A DNA stretch of 15,713 nucleotides, taken from positions 1-15,713 of the forward strand of contig JAGHAD010000124.1 of the NCBI GenBank assembly GCA_021161685.1, given 5' to 3'. This stretch comes from Thermoplasmata archaeon (GTDB taxonomy: Archaea; Thermoplasmatota; E2; DHVEG-1; B18-G2). The notes beneath the pieces were generated by a model. That model saw nothing but the letters and a program-made list of their open reading frames with translations, did no database searches and was not told the origin of the DNA. The position numbers were made by a program, and so were the translations under genes. Below, piece by piece: positions 7,223 through 14,901 of the stretch (position 1 is the stretch's first letter; every line of letters begins with the position of its first letter).

Positions 7223-7904
7223 ACCTCTCCTCTATCAGCCTTTCTATCATCTCCTTTTCATAATCACTCAAATCACCCTTCACAAATCTCGCTCCCATCG
7301 CTTTACTAAATTTCTCAACCAACGTTCTTTTAAGCCCTTTAATGTCGACCTTTTTCCCCTCTTTCTCCAAGCTTGTTACTTCAACATCCTTTCTCTTTGG
7401 AAGAATCCTTTCCATCGCATCAAGATCACTATTAACCAATATCGTTCCATGAACAAGAACAACACCTTCTCTTACGAGCAGGGCAGAACCAGATACTTTC
7501 TTGCCATTTACCAGTACATCGTTTGGTTTCTTGTAACTAGCATCAAAACCAAGATCTTCAAGAGCACTCCTTATGGAGTTGCAAACCATTTCAAAGATCT
7601 TTAATGGATTCATAATATGAGATTTAAAAATCAAGCCATAAATCAAGCAACCTTCATCGGTGTATATAGTCCCTCCGCCACTCTTCCTTCTAACGATCAT
7701 AACGCCTCTCTTCCTGCATTCTTCAAGGTTAATCTCTTTTATGCTTTTCATCCTTCCAATTGATACGGCTGGTGGATACCTTCTATAGAAATGTAAAGTA
7801 AAAGGGGCTTTGTTCTTTGAAACAGCTATGGATATGGCATCGTCTGCTGCGGTAACATAATATGGATGGGCGAGATCGGTATCTATCAGCCTCCAAGTGT
7901 GCAC
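7191..7904 (-). CDS. lplA: Lipoate-protein ligase A family protein
   Basis: This 237-residue protein of the LplA/LipB/BirA fold attaches lipoate or octanoate, via an acyl-AMP, to a lysine of acceptor domains such as GcvH or E2. The motifs RRKSGGGTIYTD at 72-83 (lipoyl-AMP pocket) and KPNDVLVNGKKVSG at 126-139 with catalytic Lys136 are clear. The end DEWNFW matches the typical tail of the LplA large domain. No separate LplB-like accessory domain is fused, so it may need a partner encoded elsewhere. The GTG at 7904 has no Shine-Dalgarno sequence, but a TATA box is centred 26 nt upstream, implying a leaderless mRNA. It is the first gene of a unit with the AksA-like and LipS2-like genes. Confidence 0.88.
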   Translation of the reverse strand: MHTWRLIDTDLAHPYYVTAADDAISIAVSKNKAPFTLHFYRRYPPAVSIGRMKSIKEINLEECRKRGVMIVRRKSGGGTIYTDEGCLIYGLIFKSHIMNPLKIFEMVCNSIRSALEDLGFDASYKKPNDVLVNGKKVSGSALLVREGVVLVHGTILVNSDLDAMERILPKRKDVEVTSLEKEGKKVDIKGLKRTLVEKFSKAMGARFVKGDLSDYEKEMIERLIEERYGRDEWNFWR

Positions 7905-7925
7905 GAATAGAGCATGTAAAATCGC

Positions 7926-7934
7926 GATAAAAAT
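7926..7934 (-). promoter_or_regulatory. TATA box for leaderless lplA transcript
   Basis: The minus-strand sequence ATTTTTATC is centred 26 nt from the lplA GTG at 7904, and no ribosome binding site lies between. The spacing equals the normal TATA-to-start-site distance in archaea, so transcription would begin at or next to the start codon. Confidence 0.5.
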
Positions 7935-7970
7935 GATGCGAAATTAATTTGTCTTCTATAAATCAATAGC

Positions 7971-8020
7971 TTTTTATATTAAAGAGAGCATATCTATTTA
8001 AGGCATACCAGAGGGGAGGA
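7971..8020 (+). promoter_or_regulatory. Promoter and strong ribosome binding site of the C25-like surface protein gene
   Basis: A TATA-like TTTTTATATTAAA lies at 7971-7983, predicting a start site near 8002. A very strong Shine-Dalgarno sequence, GAGGGGAGGA (8011-8020), sits 2-4 nt before the ATG at 8023. The 118-nt gap 7905-8022 thus carries back-to-back promoters, one leaderless (lplA) and one with a leader of about 20 nt. Confidence 0.5.
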
Positions 8021-8022
8021 AA

Positions 8023-10947
8023 ATGAGAGATCACGACAAGGTAATAATAGCGGTTGGGATAGCTATCCTAGTTATAGCATCCGTTGGCATTTTTTTCTAC
8101 AAGCCTGGTGGAGCTATTCAGAGGCTAACGAGCGAGGAAATTGCCCGCATGATGGGCATCCTTCGAGATGTTCCATCGGGAATAGAAGTGTCCGATAAAA
8201 ACCCATTCTATCCATTAATACTAACACCATTGGCAATTCATTACGATAGGGAAGGGAATAGGGAGGCGATTCCCCTTTACGTTAAGAACATGACAAATCC
8301 TTCAAAGGCGGTGATAAGAACGGAAATGCTTGTTGGTAAGCCAATTGATTTGCTTATAGATGGAAGTAAAGACCCGGAGCAGGTATCTCTAGAAATAGCA
8401 GAAAGATATTGGAAGAAAGCCGATATTGCACTGATCTTAAAGGATGATAGAGAAGGATACATAGTTGGACTACCAGCAGTACCAATAGCAAGTTATCTGA
8501 CCGCTCCGATAATAGTTACAGATGAGATAGATTCGAAAGTTTCTAGGGTGCTCGGTAAACTTGGGGTTAAGTGCTTGCTACTATGCGGTAATATTTCAGC
8601 TGATGGTTATAGTTCTTACAAGATAAAGAGCCTAGATGATGCCCTGAACCTTACAATTAGTATAGTTGAAAGGAAATTCGGAGAGGTTGAATACATAACC
8701 ATGGCAAATCCTTTAGATGCATGGCCTCCCAAAGTATTGGATAGAAAATTCTACTCCTCTGATGTTCTCGAGCTTTCAACATTCGCCGGAGCGACTCAGC
8801 TCATTCCTTGGTTAACAGGGCTACTTACCGGCAAAACCCAAGGTGTTTTCGAGTTTGATATACCGGAGGATTACAAGTATGCCCTTGTAAAAATAGAGGT
8901 CATCAACCTAGATCATGAAGGTGTTGATCTGTTTGGAGATAAAGTGAGCGTCAGTGGTGGTATTGTAGATCCTGATGAGCCAGAGAATCTTCAAACCGAT
9001 GAGCTGATAAGCTTTGGTTTATCTACGGCATCTAATCCAGCTGTTAGGGATGCAGGCGGAAGGGTAATCAAGGACAGATTTTACCATGAGACCCTGCTGT
9101 ACGGAAGGGGCGGAGCCAAGTACAGGATTGTAGTAAGTGGAACTTGGCTGGAAAAGAAGAGAGGAAGGGTAAAGATAAACGTTGAGGTTGATAAGCTTGA
9201 AAGTCCTTATTATGCGATGATGAAGAAACTCTCGAGCATAGCACCCTATTTAACCGCATACCACAGGGGTATCATCTTTGCAAAACCCGAATTTGCCTTC
9301 TATCCAAACGATGATGTGAGAACACCAAAGGATGAGAAATGCGCTGGTTTCTATTCGGTTAGGAAGAATCCAAAGCTGGTTCATGCTCACAACAGGCACG
9401 TGCTCAAGATCCATGAAAAACTTAACAAGTTACTTGCAAGGTTAGCAGATATTCCCGTTGATGATCTGAAAAATCTCAGAGAGTATTACAAGGAAAATCC
9501 GATCTACATAGCCATAGTTGGAGATGGAGAGATGATACCAAGGATAATCTATGATAATCCAATCTGTCCAATTACCTATGAACAAAGTAGATATGGTTTT
9601 GCATATGGAGTGGGAACACCCAGCGATTTCATCTACGGAAATATAGATCCAATCTATGAGGATATCCTAACCTTTTCATACACCGCAAACGATACTTACA
9701 GTTACTATCCATACCAAGAAAACATCGTCGGAAGACTTGCCGGCTGGGACGTCCAAGATGTTTGTGCCCAAATCATAAGGACGATCTTCTACTACGATAT
9801 CATAGAGAAGTTAGGCGATTGGAAAGACAATGCGGCCGTACTGGTTGGAGGAGGGCAGGACTTCCAGAGGCCACCGATCAGATACATGATATCAAAGCTA
9901 ACTGGCAATGATGAAGCATGCGTCAAGTTGCCAACTGGATACACAAAGATAATGATGGAGAGAACGAAAGAGCTTATCCTAGAGCCCATGGGATTCAATG
10001 TCTTGACCGCACTGGATTATAAAGCTATGATAACTGGACTGAGCGATGAAGCCTTAACAAGGCTTAAGAATGCTAACCTGCTGAATAAGCTATTTCTCTT
10101 CAGGAAAAACTACGTTGCAAGGTTCTTGGGTGAGGATGTAGCTAAAGGAGGAGAGTACATAGAGAAGAGTAACTTTGTCATGATAAACGCGCACGCACAG
10201 CCAGCGAACATGGGGGCAACCGGTCCATCCGTACTTGGAGTGGGATGGGGAGGTCCTCTATCCAGATTGTTCTTTGAGAGGATAATGGCATGCATAGATG
10301 GTGGATGGTTCGGACCAAGCGCCTTAGGCATGGATGACATCGGAGATTATACCGCTAGAAGTATATCCAGGCTGAAGCTCGGTCCATCCGTGATATGGCT
10401 GAATGGATGTAATCCGGGCAGGATGACCGGTGTTTATCCGATTCATCTGGTAGCCTTTGCATTCATTCATTCAGGCGCAGCAGTTGTGTTTGCTCCATCC
10501 ATGGAAAGTAACATAGCCGGTGGTTACCTCGAGCCAAAGAAGCATGTATGGGATACGCCTTGGTCCGTCCTTAGGGCTTATCTCAATACAACAAGGAATG
10601 CAAAGAAGGGAATCTATCCGGATGCGCACTTTGGTTATCTACTGTATGAAGACATGTGTAAGGAGCTGATGAAGAATGCAACCATAGGTCTTGCATTCAG
10701 GAATGCCAAGAATGCATACCTACCAAAAGATGCAAACTGGACTCTCTGGTGGTCTCCACCGCTCATGACGACTGGTAACTTCTTGCTAGATTTCAAGATC
10801 GTGAAGGAGAGGTTCGAAAAGTTCGTGGAGATGTCCGGTGGAAAGAAGACGAGGGTCTTGCCAAACAAGTACTTTGAATTCCAGGAATGGGAGCTTTACG
10901 GAGATCCAGCCTTCAATCCATACATACCTGGAGAAGAAAGTGAGTGA
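8023..10947 (+). CDS. Membrane-anchored extracellular protein with gingipain (peptidase C25)-like region
   Basis: This 974-residue protein has one N-terminal hydrophobic segment (residues 7-26) and no other obvious membrane span, so most of it should lie outside the cell. Residues about 125-235 look like a Rossmann-type or cell-wall-binding-repeat-2-like domain (VPIASYLTAPIIVTD, VEYITMANPLD). About 280-390 is strand-rich and Ig-like. Residues from about 490 on resemble clan CD family C25: YIAIVGDGEMIPRI, a candidate catalytic His724 in NAHAQPAN, candidate Cys796 in WLNGCNPG, and the family-typical YGDPAFNP at 959-966. His724 is followed by Ala instead of the usual Gly, and the His-Cys spacing is 72, longer than in gingipains, so peptidase activity is not assured. 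It is probably monocistronic with a strong ribosome binding site. Confidence 0.75.
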   Translation: MRDHDKVIIAVGIAILVIASVGIFFYKPGGAIQRLTSEEIARMMGILRDVPSGIEVSDKNPFYPLILTPLAIHYDREGNREAIPLYVKNMTNPSKAVIRTEMLVGKPIDLLIDGSKDPEQVSLEIAERYWKKADIALILKDDREGYIVGLPAVPIASYLTAPIIVTDEIDSKVSRVLGKLGVKCLLLCGNISADGYSSYKIKSLDDALNLTISIVERKFGEVEYITMANPLDAWPPKVLDRKFYSSDVLELSTFAGATQLIPWLTGLLTGKTQGVFEFDIPEDYKYALVKIEVINLDHEGVDLFGDKVSVSGGIVDPDEPENLQTDELISFGLSTASNPAVRDAGGRVIKDRFYHETLLYGRGGAKYRIVVSGTWLEKKRGRVKINVEVDKLESPYYAMMKKLSSIAPYLTAYHRGIIFAKPEFAFYPNDDVRTPKDEKCAGFYSVRKNPKLVHAHNRHVLKIHEKLNKLLARLADIPVDDLKNLREYYKENPIYIAIVGDGEMIPRIIYDNPICPITYEQSRYGFAYGVGTPSDFIYGNIDPIYEDILTFSYTANDTYSYYPYQENIVGRLAGWDVQDVCAQIIRTIFYYDIIEKLGDWKDNAAVLVGGGQDFQRPPIRYMISKLTGNDEACVKLPTGYTKIMMERTKELILEPMGFNVLTALDYKAMITGLSDEALTRLKNANLLNKLFLFRKNYVARFLGEDVAKGGEYIEKSNFVMINAHAQPANMGATGPSVLGVGWGGPLSRLFFERIMACIDGGWFGPSALGMDDIGDYTARSISRLKLGPSVIWLNGCNPGRMTGVYPIHLVAFAFIHSGAAVVFAPSMESNIAGGYLEPKKHVWDTPWSVLRAYLNTTRNAKKGIYPDAHFGYLLYEDMCKELMKNATIGLAFRNAKNAYLPKDANWTLWWSPPLMTTGNFLLDFKIVKERFEKFVEMSGGKKTRVLPNKYFEFQEWELYGDPAFNPYIPGEESE

Positions 10948-10967
10948 AGATAAGGAATAGCTCTTTT

Positions 10968-11253
10968 CTAGCTACGATGTAGACAGATCTCTACTATGGT
11001 AGGTTTATGAGGATGTACATAGACGGGAGATGTGGTGTTTTCGACGTAGCCAGGTGCGGATGCCGATTTTTCCATCAAGTATCCTCTAATACTAGGACGA
11101 ATTAGGCCATTCTCAACAAGTTTCTCTTTTACATCTTTATTTACTTCATTTGCCTCGTCATTGTTAGACGATGATGTGGGTATCCTTTCACTTGCTGCTG
11201 GAGTTGTGTTGATTTCCGATAATTATTACGACTATTGCCAAAGCAAAGTGTGA
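10968..11253 (-). pseudogene. Possible remnant of a small secreted protein, frameshifted
   Basis: The 357-nt gap between the C25-like gene and the DUF488 gene holds no intact gene. On the minus strand, an 84-codon open stretch (11219 to the TAG at 10968-10970) encodes a Thr/Ser/Asn-rich start (NTTPAASERIPTSSSNNDEA), then NKDVKEKLVENGLIRPS and VYVHPHKPTIVEICL, with no start codon at its beginning. Immediately upstream in a different frame lies FALAIVVIIIG, a convincing hydrophobic segment. Joined by one frameshift near 11215-11220, the two would form a signal anchor plus an extracellular low-complexity linker and a small domain. I do not recognise the family. It may be a pseudogene, a sequencing error or coincidence. 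Confidence 0.35.
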
Positions 11254-11304
11254 CTAAAATTTTGTTCCGAATAGCCAGCAAGGTATCCAGTCACTACAAA
11301 ATAT

Positions 11305-11757
11305 TTACTCTTTGGGTATTCTCTTTGAAATCCACACCTTGCCACTATCTATTATATGAACCACTTTCCATCCTTTCTTGATTAACTCATAACCTATAAA
11401 CCTCCTATGACATCTCCATGGAAATTTTTCACAGCACATAAGGGCTGTTCTGCCCTCGCTTGCGGTTTTAATAAGCTTTTCGAGGCCATTTGCAAATTTC
11501 TCAGTCTTCACATATTCCAGATAGCCTCCTTCTCTATATCCTCCCAGTTCCTCTCCGAGGTAGTAATAGCTTATACCTGCCTTGCTCATTTCAGCCTTAA
11601 GATTTTCTTTTTTGAAATGCTCAAACTTACTGGTTGGGAATCTCCTAACATCAACCAGAATTTCTATCCCGTAAAGTTTCAATATCCTGATAAATTCTTC
11701 TAGCGTTCTGTTACTCGTTCCAATGGTGTAAATTACTTTTTCCTGTCTTTTGAGCAT
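11305..11757 (-). CDS. DUF488 family protein
   Basis: This 150-residue protein has the DUF488 signature in order: TIGTSNRTLEEF at 11-22, LVDVRRFPTSK at 34-44, LGEELGGYREGGY at 67-79, and GRTALMCCE with PWRCHR at 102-118. The paired Cys108/Cys109 and the Cys-His of CHR are the conserved residues, and they hint at a metal site or a nucleophile. The family has no established function. The ATG at 11757 has a GGAAGG ribosome binding site 6 nt upstream and lies inside the 3' end of the ASCH gene (25-nt overlap), so it is the last gene of the tmcA unit. The context weakly suggests a nucleic-acid or RNA-related role. Confidence 0.85.
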   Translation of the reverse strand: MLKRQEKVIYTIGTSNRTLEEFIRILKLYGIEILVDVRRFPTSKFEHFKKENLKAEMSKAGISYYYLGEELGGYREGGYLEYVKTEKFANGLEKLIKTASEGRTALMCCEKFPWRCHRRFIGYELIKKGWKVVHIIDSGKVWISKRIPKE

Positions 11758-12074
11758 TTGCTTCCTTCCACGATATCAAAAACGATCTGGGTAAAAATGG
11801 TATCGTCATCAAACTCACCGTATATCTTCTTCAGCTCTTTCTCCAAATCTCTCTTCCTCTTGAGACCTTCCATCCTAACATCGTTCTTGTCGATATCGTT
11901 CCATCTCAATATTCTAACATCGAGCACCCTTGCTATCCCTATTTCTTCTCCTCCAGCAACCACTTTTACCATTTCATCCTTTTCATATTCCTTTATTCCC
12001 ATCCTAAGGGTTGCCACTTTCTTTTTCTTCTTCAGCAGGGACTTGTACTTCTTTCTGAAATTCAAGCACTTCAT
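11733..12074 (-). CDS. ASCH-domain (PUA-like) protein
   Basis: This 113-residue protein of the PUA-related ASCH superfamily has the archaeal pattern FRKKYKSLLKKKKKVATLRMG, VKVVAGGEEIGIARVLDVRI and a final FTQIVFDIVE strand. ASCH domains are predicted to bind RNA. The frame is open from 12110, but the ATG at 12074 starts at the expected first helix and follows GGTGAT (12079-12084) with a 4-nt spacer, the same arrangement as S17e. This start places 71 nt of the gene inside the tmcA 3' end in another frame. A start at 12002, just after the tmcA stop, would remove the conserved K..T.R strand and is rejected. The link to tmcA suggests a role in RNA modification, which is an inference. Confidence 0.8.
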   Translation of the reverse strand: MKCLNFRKKYKSLLKKKKKVATLRMGIKEYEKDEMVKVVAGGEEIGIARVLDVRILRWNDIDKNDVRMEGLKRKRDLEKELKKIYGEFDDDTIFTQIVFDIVEGSKCSKDRKK

Positions 12075-14301
12075 CCAGATCACCATAGAATTCCATGATA
12101 ACCTTTTCAACCGTTTTTACCAGCATCTCTTTGCAAGAATCCTCATCCATACCAATTATATCAGCCACCCTATCCCATCCCTTGCACTGTAAATTCTTTG
12201 CAAGCATCAGCAACCTTTCCCTTTCGCTCAGCACTTGCTTCCTGTCACTGAGGAAAAAATTGTACGAAAGTTTGAACAAACAATCTTTAACGGTTCTATA
12301 GGTTAAACCCGCATCCCATATATATGCAAGTAGCCTGCTCAGTTCTTCGCTGTTTAAACCAAGGTCGTTCATCTTTTCTCCATATGAATCAAGTATGGCA
12401 AGAGCAACTTTAGTGTTCAAATCTCTTAGAGGTTCCACCAGCCAGTACATGAATCTCCTAACAAATTTTCTCCTTATGTCTTCTAGCTCCCTTTCAAATT
12501 CTTTACTCAACGCTTTCATTACCGTAACCGAAAACTCAGCGCTCACGTCGTTTCTGCTGGTAGAGATATGCATTGGGAGGAAGCCATTTTTTATCCAGAA
12601 TTTTAGTAGGTTGCAGGTCGCACCAAAGCTCGCTCCAACGTAATCTAAGCCAATTTCCCCCGCCTCATCTATAACTTCATTTAAAGCCCTTGAACCTATA
12701 CCGTTATTAAAAAAGTTTGGATGAACCGCTATTCTGACGATCCTCATTCCTCTAAATTTACCATAATCCTTCTTCCTGTAATGCCTTATCATCAGCTGAG
12801 GGATCACATTACCAAGGACCGCTTTCCTTCCATAGAACAGGCTCAGGCAGTCTTCCTCTCCCATTCCCCCTTCAAGTGCCAACTGCAATGAACACACAGC
12901 CTTTCCCTTGTATGTTAAAGCCCTTGCCAGTTGATTTGGAGCATCCAATAGTATAGCTAGATCGTTGGGATTATTCTTGTAGTGAGCTAGTATGAGTATA
13001 CCAAAGTATTCTCTCATGCTCTTCTCATCTAAGGTTATTTTATTCATGTCGAATTTTTTGTAAGAAAGATCTTCAACCTTAACTTCCTTCAGATCTGGAG
13101 CCTCAGCATCGAGCAGAAGGGCATCGAACGCCCATTTTTCGATCGGATCATTCTTGCTGTACCTTACAGGCTCTTCCATTTCAAATTCCAAGAGCCTTAA
13201 CTTTTTGCTCCTTAGCCTTTCGAGGAACCTTATTGAGAAACTGCGCCCCGCTCCCTCGTAGCCATGAACTGTAGATGAATAAATGATCCTGTTTGTTCTG
13301 TCTAGAAGGTTTAACAGAATATTTGGTGGTATGGATGCGGCTTCATCAACCACGATAATATCTGCGTATTTTTCTATGGCATCTATTGGTTTCCAATATT
13401 CTATTACACTCCGATTGGTTGAAATCTCCACGATGTTTTCTCCAAGTGTTTTCCTCATCGGCTTGTATCCGAGCTTTTCCCATGATATCATTGAAAACTT
13501 GAAGATCTCTTGAACGTTCTCAATTTCTGGAGCGACGAGCATCACCCTTATTTCTCTCTTGAAATCTAGCAACCTCTCTATCAGGGCTGGCAATGCAATA
13601 CCTATGGCACTGGATTTCCCTCTGCCTCTGTTGGATTTCAATACTATGGCTGTCAATGGATCTGGCTTTTCTATCATTTCTTCCATTAATTTTATAAAAT
13701 CAACCTGATCTTGAGTTATTGCTAGCTTGTAGATATCGATGCTGAACTTCCTTCTTGCTGGAAACTTCAACCTCTTCTTTTCCTCTAACTTGCTCTCAAA
13801 AAATCCTTCCTTTATTATTCTTCCATCTTCAATGATCGCCACTCCATCGCTTTCCATCAATTTTCTTATGAACCATGGTACGAAATTTCTCCTTATATCC
13901 CTCTCGGTATATGGAGGAGTGAGAATCCTGTAGTGATATCTGTTTAGCATTTGTTTCCACTCCTCAAGAGGAGGGGTTACAAGGAAAATCAGACCCCCTC
14001 CTCTCACTATTCCATATAGTTTTCCGATATCGGAAGGTTGCAAGGAATGGCAGAGATCTAGGATGAGCATGTCATACGTTGTTCCGAGCAGTTTTATGCT
14101 GTCTTTAAGATGAAAACACTCCGCCCTATCTATTTTCTTTTCATGATAGTAAAGCAAAGCAACCCTTCCCTTAAAATTTGAAACGAACTTGTTCAGCAAG
14201 TCATAACTTCTATCTCTATCTCCGGCTAGAACGATCAGCCTTCTCTCGTTGTACTTTTTTGCCTCCGAATGCAATCTTTTTATCAATGTTATCGGTTTCA
14301 C
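12004..14301 (-). CDS. tmcA: tRNA/RNA cytidine acetyltransferase TmcA (NAT10/Kre33 homologue)
   Basis: TmcA makes N4-acetylcytidine using acetyl-CoA and ATP. In bacteria the target is the wobble C of elongator tRNA-Met; in Thermococcus the homologue modifies many tRNA and rRNA sites. The 765 residues show the full architecture: an N-terminal TmcA domain, an RNA-helicase-like module with Walker A SNRGRGKSS at 223-231 and Walker B VVDEAAS at 317-323, and a GNAT acetyltransferase domain with IVRIAVHP and NNGIGSRAL at 521-540. A helical tRNA-binding tail follows. The GTG at 14301 has a TATA-like palindrome centred 26-27 nt upstream and only a weak AGGT, so the message may be leaderless and separately promoted from the cyclo-ligase gene. 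Confidence 0.95.
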   Translation of the reverse strand: MKPITLIKRLHSEAKKYNERRLIVLAGDRDRSYDLLNKFVSNFKGRVALLYYHEKKIDRAECFHLKDSIKLLGTTYDMLILDLCHSLQPSDIGKLYGIVRGGGLIFLVTPPLEEWKQMLNRYHYRILTPPYTERDIRRNFVPWFIRKLMESDGVAIIEDGRIIKEGFFESKLEEKKRLKFPARRKFSIDIYKLAITQDQVDFIKLMEEMIEKPDPLTAIVLKSNRGRGKSSAIGIALPALIERLLDFKREIRVMLVAPEIENVQEIFKFSMISWEKLGYKPMRKTLGENIVEISTNRSVIEYWKPIDAIEKYADIIVVDEAASIPPNILLNLLDRTNRIIYSSTVHGYEGAGRSFSIRFLERLRSKKLRLLEFEMEEPVRYSKNDPIEKWAFDALLLDAEAPDLKEVKVEDLSYKKFDMNKITLDEKSMREYFGILILAHYKNNPNDLAILLDAPNQLARALTYKGKAVCSLQLALEGGMGEEDCLSLFYGRKAVLGNVIPQLMIRHYRKKDYGKFRGMRIVRIAVHPNFFNNGIGSRALNEVIDEAGEIGLDYVGASFGATCNLLKFWIKNGFLPMHISTSRNDVSAEFSVTVMKALSKEFERELEDIRRKFVRRFMYWLVEPLRDLNTKVALAILDSYGEKMNDLGLNSEELSRLLAYIWDAGLTYRTVKDCLFKLSYNFFLSDRKQVLSERERLLMLAKNLQCKGWDRVADIIGMDEDSCKEMLVKTVEKVIMEFYGDLDEVLEFQKEVQVPAEEEKESGNP

Positions 14302-14322
14302 TTACCTAGCAAAGATCACAAC

Positions 14323-14332
14323 CATTTAAATG
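14323..14332 (-). promoter_or_regulatory. Putative TATA element for tmcA (palindromic CATTTAAATG)
   Basis: The perfect 10-nt palindrome CATTTAAATG lies in the 32-nt gap between the cyclo-ligase stop and the tmcA GTG, centred 26-27 nt from that GTG. This is ideal spacing for a leaderless transcript. It suggests that tmcA-ASCH-DUF488 can be transcribed apart from the upstream genes. Confidence 0.45.
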
Positions 14333-14333
14333 T

Positions 14334-14900
14334 TTATTCTCTGCAATCGAGGATTCTTTTATCGGTAACAATGATATCCATCTTTTGATCATATTCCAGG
14401 TGAGGGACTTCATTTATTACCTGAAAATCAAAAGCAAGCCCTATTCTGGTTGCTCTCAATTTCTCCAAAAATTTATCATAGTATCCGAGACCATGCCCTA
14501 TCCGGTAACCTTTTTCATCAAAAACTACACCTGGAACGAGAACGAGATCTATGAGATGAAGAGGAAATAAATTTCTATGTTCTGGTTCGAGTATGTTGAA
14601 TGCCCCTGGCTTGAGTTCTTTCCATTCCTTTATTTCAACCGGAACAATCTCATCATCCAAAAGAAGGGGAACTATAACCCTTTTTTCGGAAAAGCTCTCC
14701 TTTATGAGGTCGTGGGTAAACACCTCGTTATTGTAAGATACGTAGAACATCACATTCCTTGCGCTTCTGAACTCCTTCATTTTCTTAACTTTTTCTTTTA
14801 TCACCCTGCTTTTGGCAATGACTTCCTCTCTTGGCATTTCTTTCCTTTTTTCTATCATCTTTTTCCGCACGATTCCTTTCATTTCGAGAATCTTTTCCAT
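14334..14900 (-). CDS. 5-formyltetrahydrofolate cyclo-ligase family protein
   Basis: This enzyme uses ATP to convert 5-formyltetrahydrofolate to 5,10-methenyltetrahydrofolate, recycling a folate storage or inhibitory form. The 188 residues carry the N-terminal VRKKMIEKRKEM helix, the VMFYVSYNNEV strand and the diagnostic C-terminal VPGVVFDEKGYRIGHGLGYY followed by DKFL. The GxGxGYYD loop is the nucleotide-binding motif. In archaea that use other C1 carriers the true substrate may be a related pterin. The ATG at 14900 starts one base after the UPF0282 stop and has GGAGG 6 nt upstream, so the two genes are coupled. A tandem MEKILEM start leaves the exact N-terminus slightly open. Confidence 0.9.
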   Translation of the reverse strand: MEKILEMKGIVRKKMIEKRKEMPREEVIAKSRVIKEKVKKMKEFRSARNVMFYVSYNNEVFTHDLIKESFSEKRVIVPLLLDDEIVPVEIKEWKELKPGAFNILEPEHRNLFPLHLIDLVLVPGVVFDEKGYRIGHGLGYYDKFLEKLRATRIGLAFDFQVINEVPHLEYDQKMDIIVTDKRILDCRE

Positions 14901-14901
14901 T

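Noticed and set aside
9190..9240. C-box-like ATGATGA as part of a C/D box guide RNA
   Set aside because: It lies inside the C25-like coding sequence and encodes ordinary residues, and I found no matching D box and guide arrangement. A few similar isolated matches elsewhere were dismissed for the same reason.
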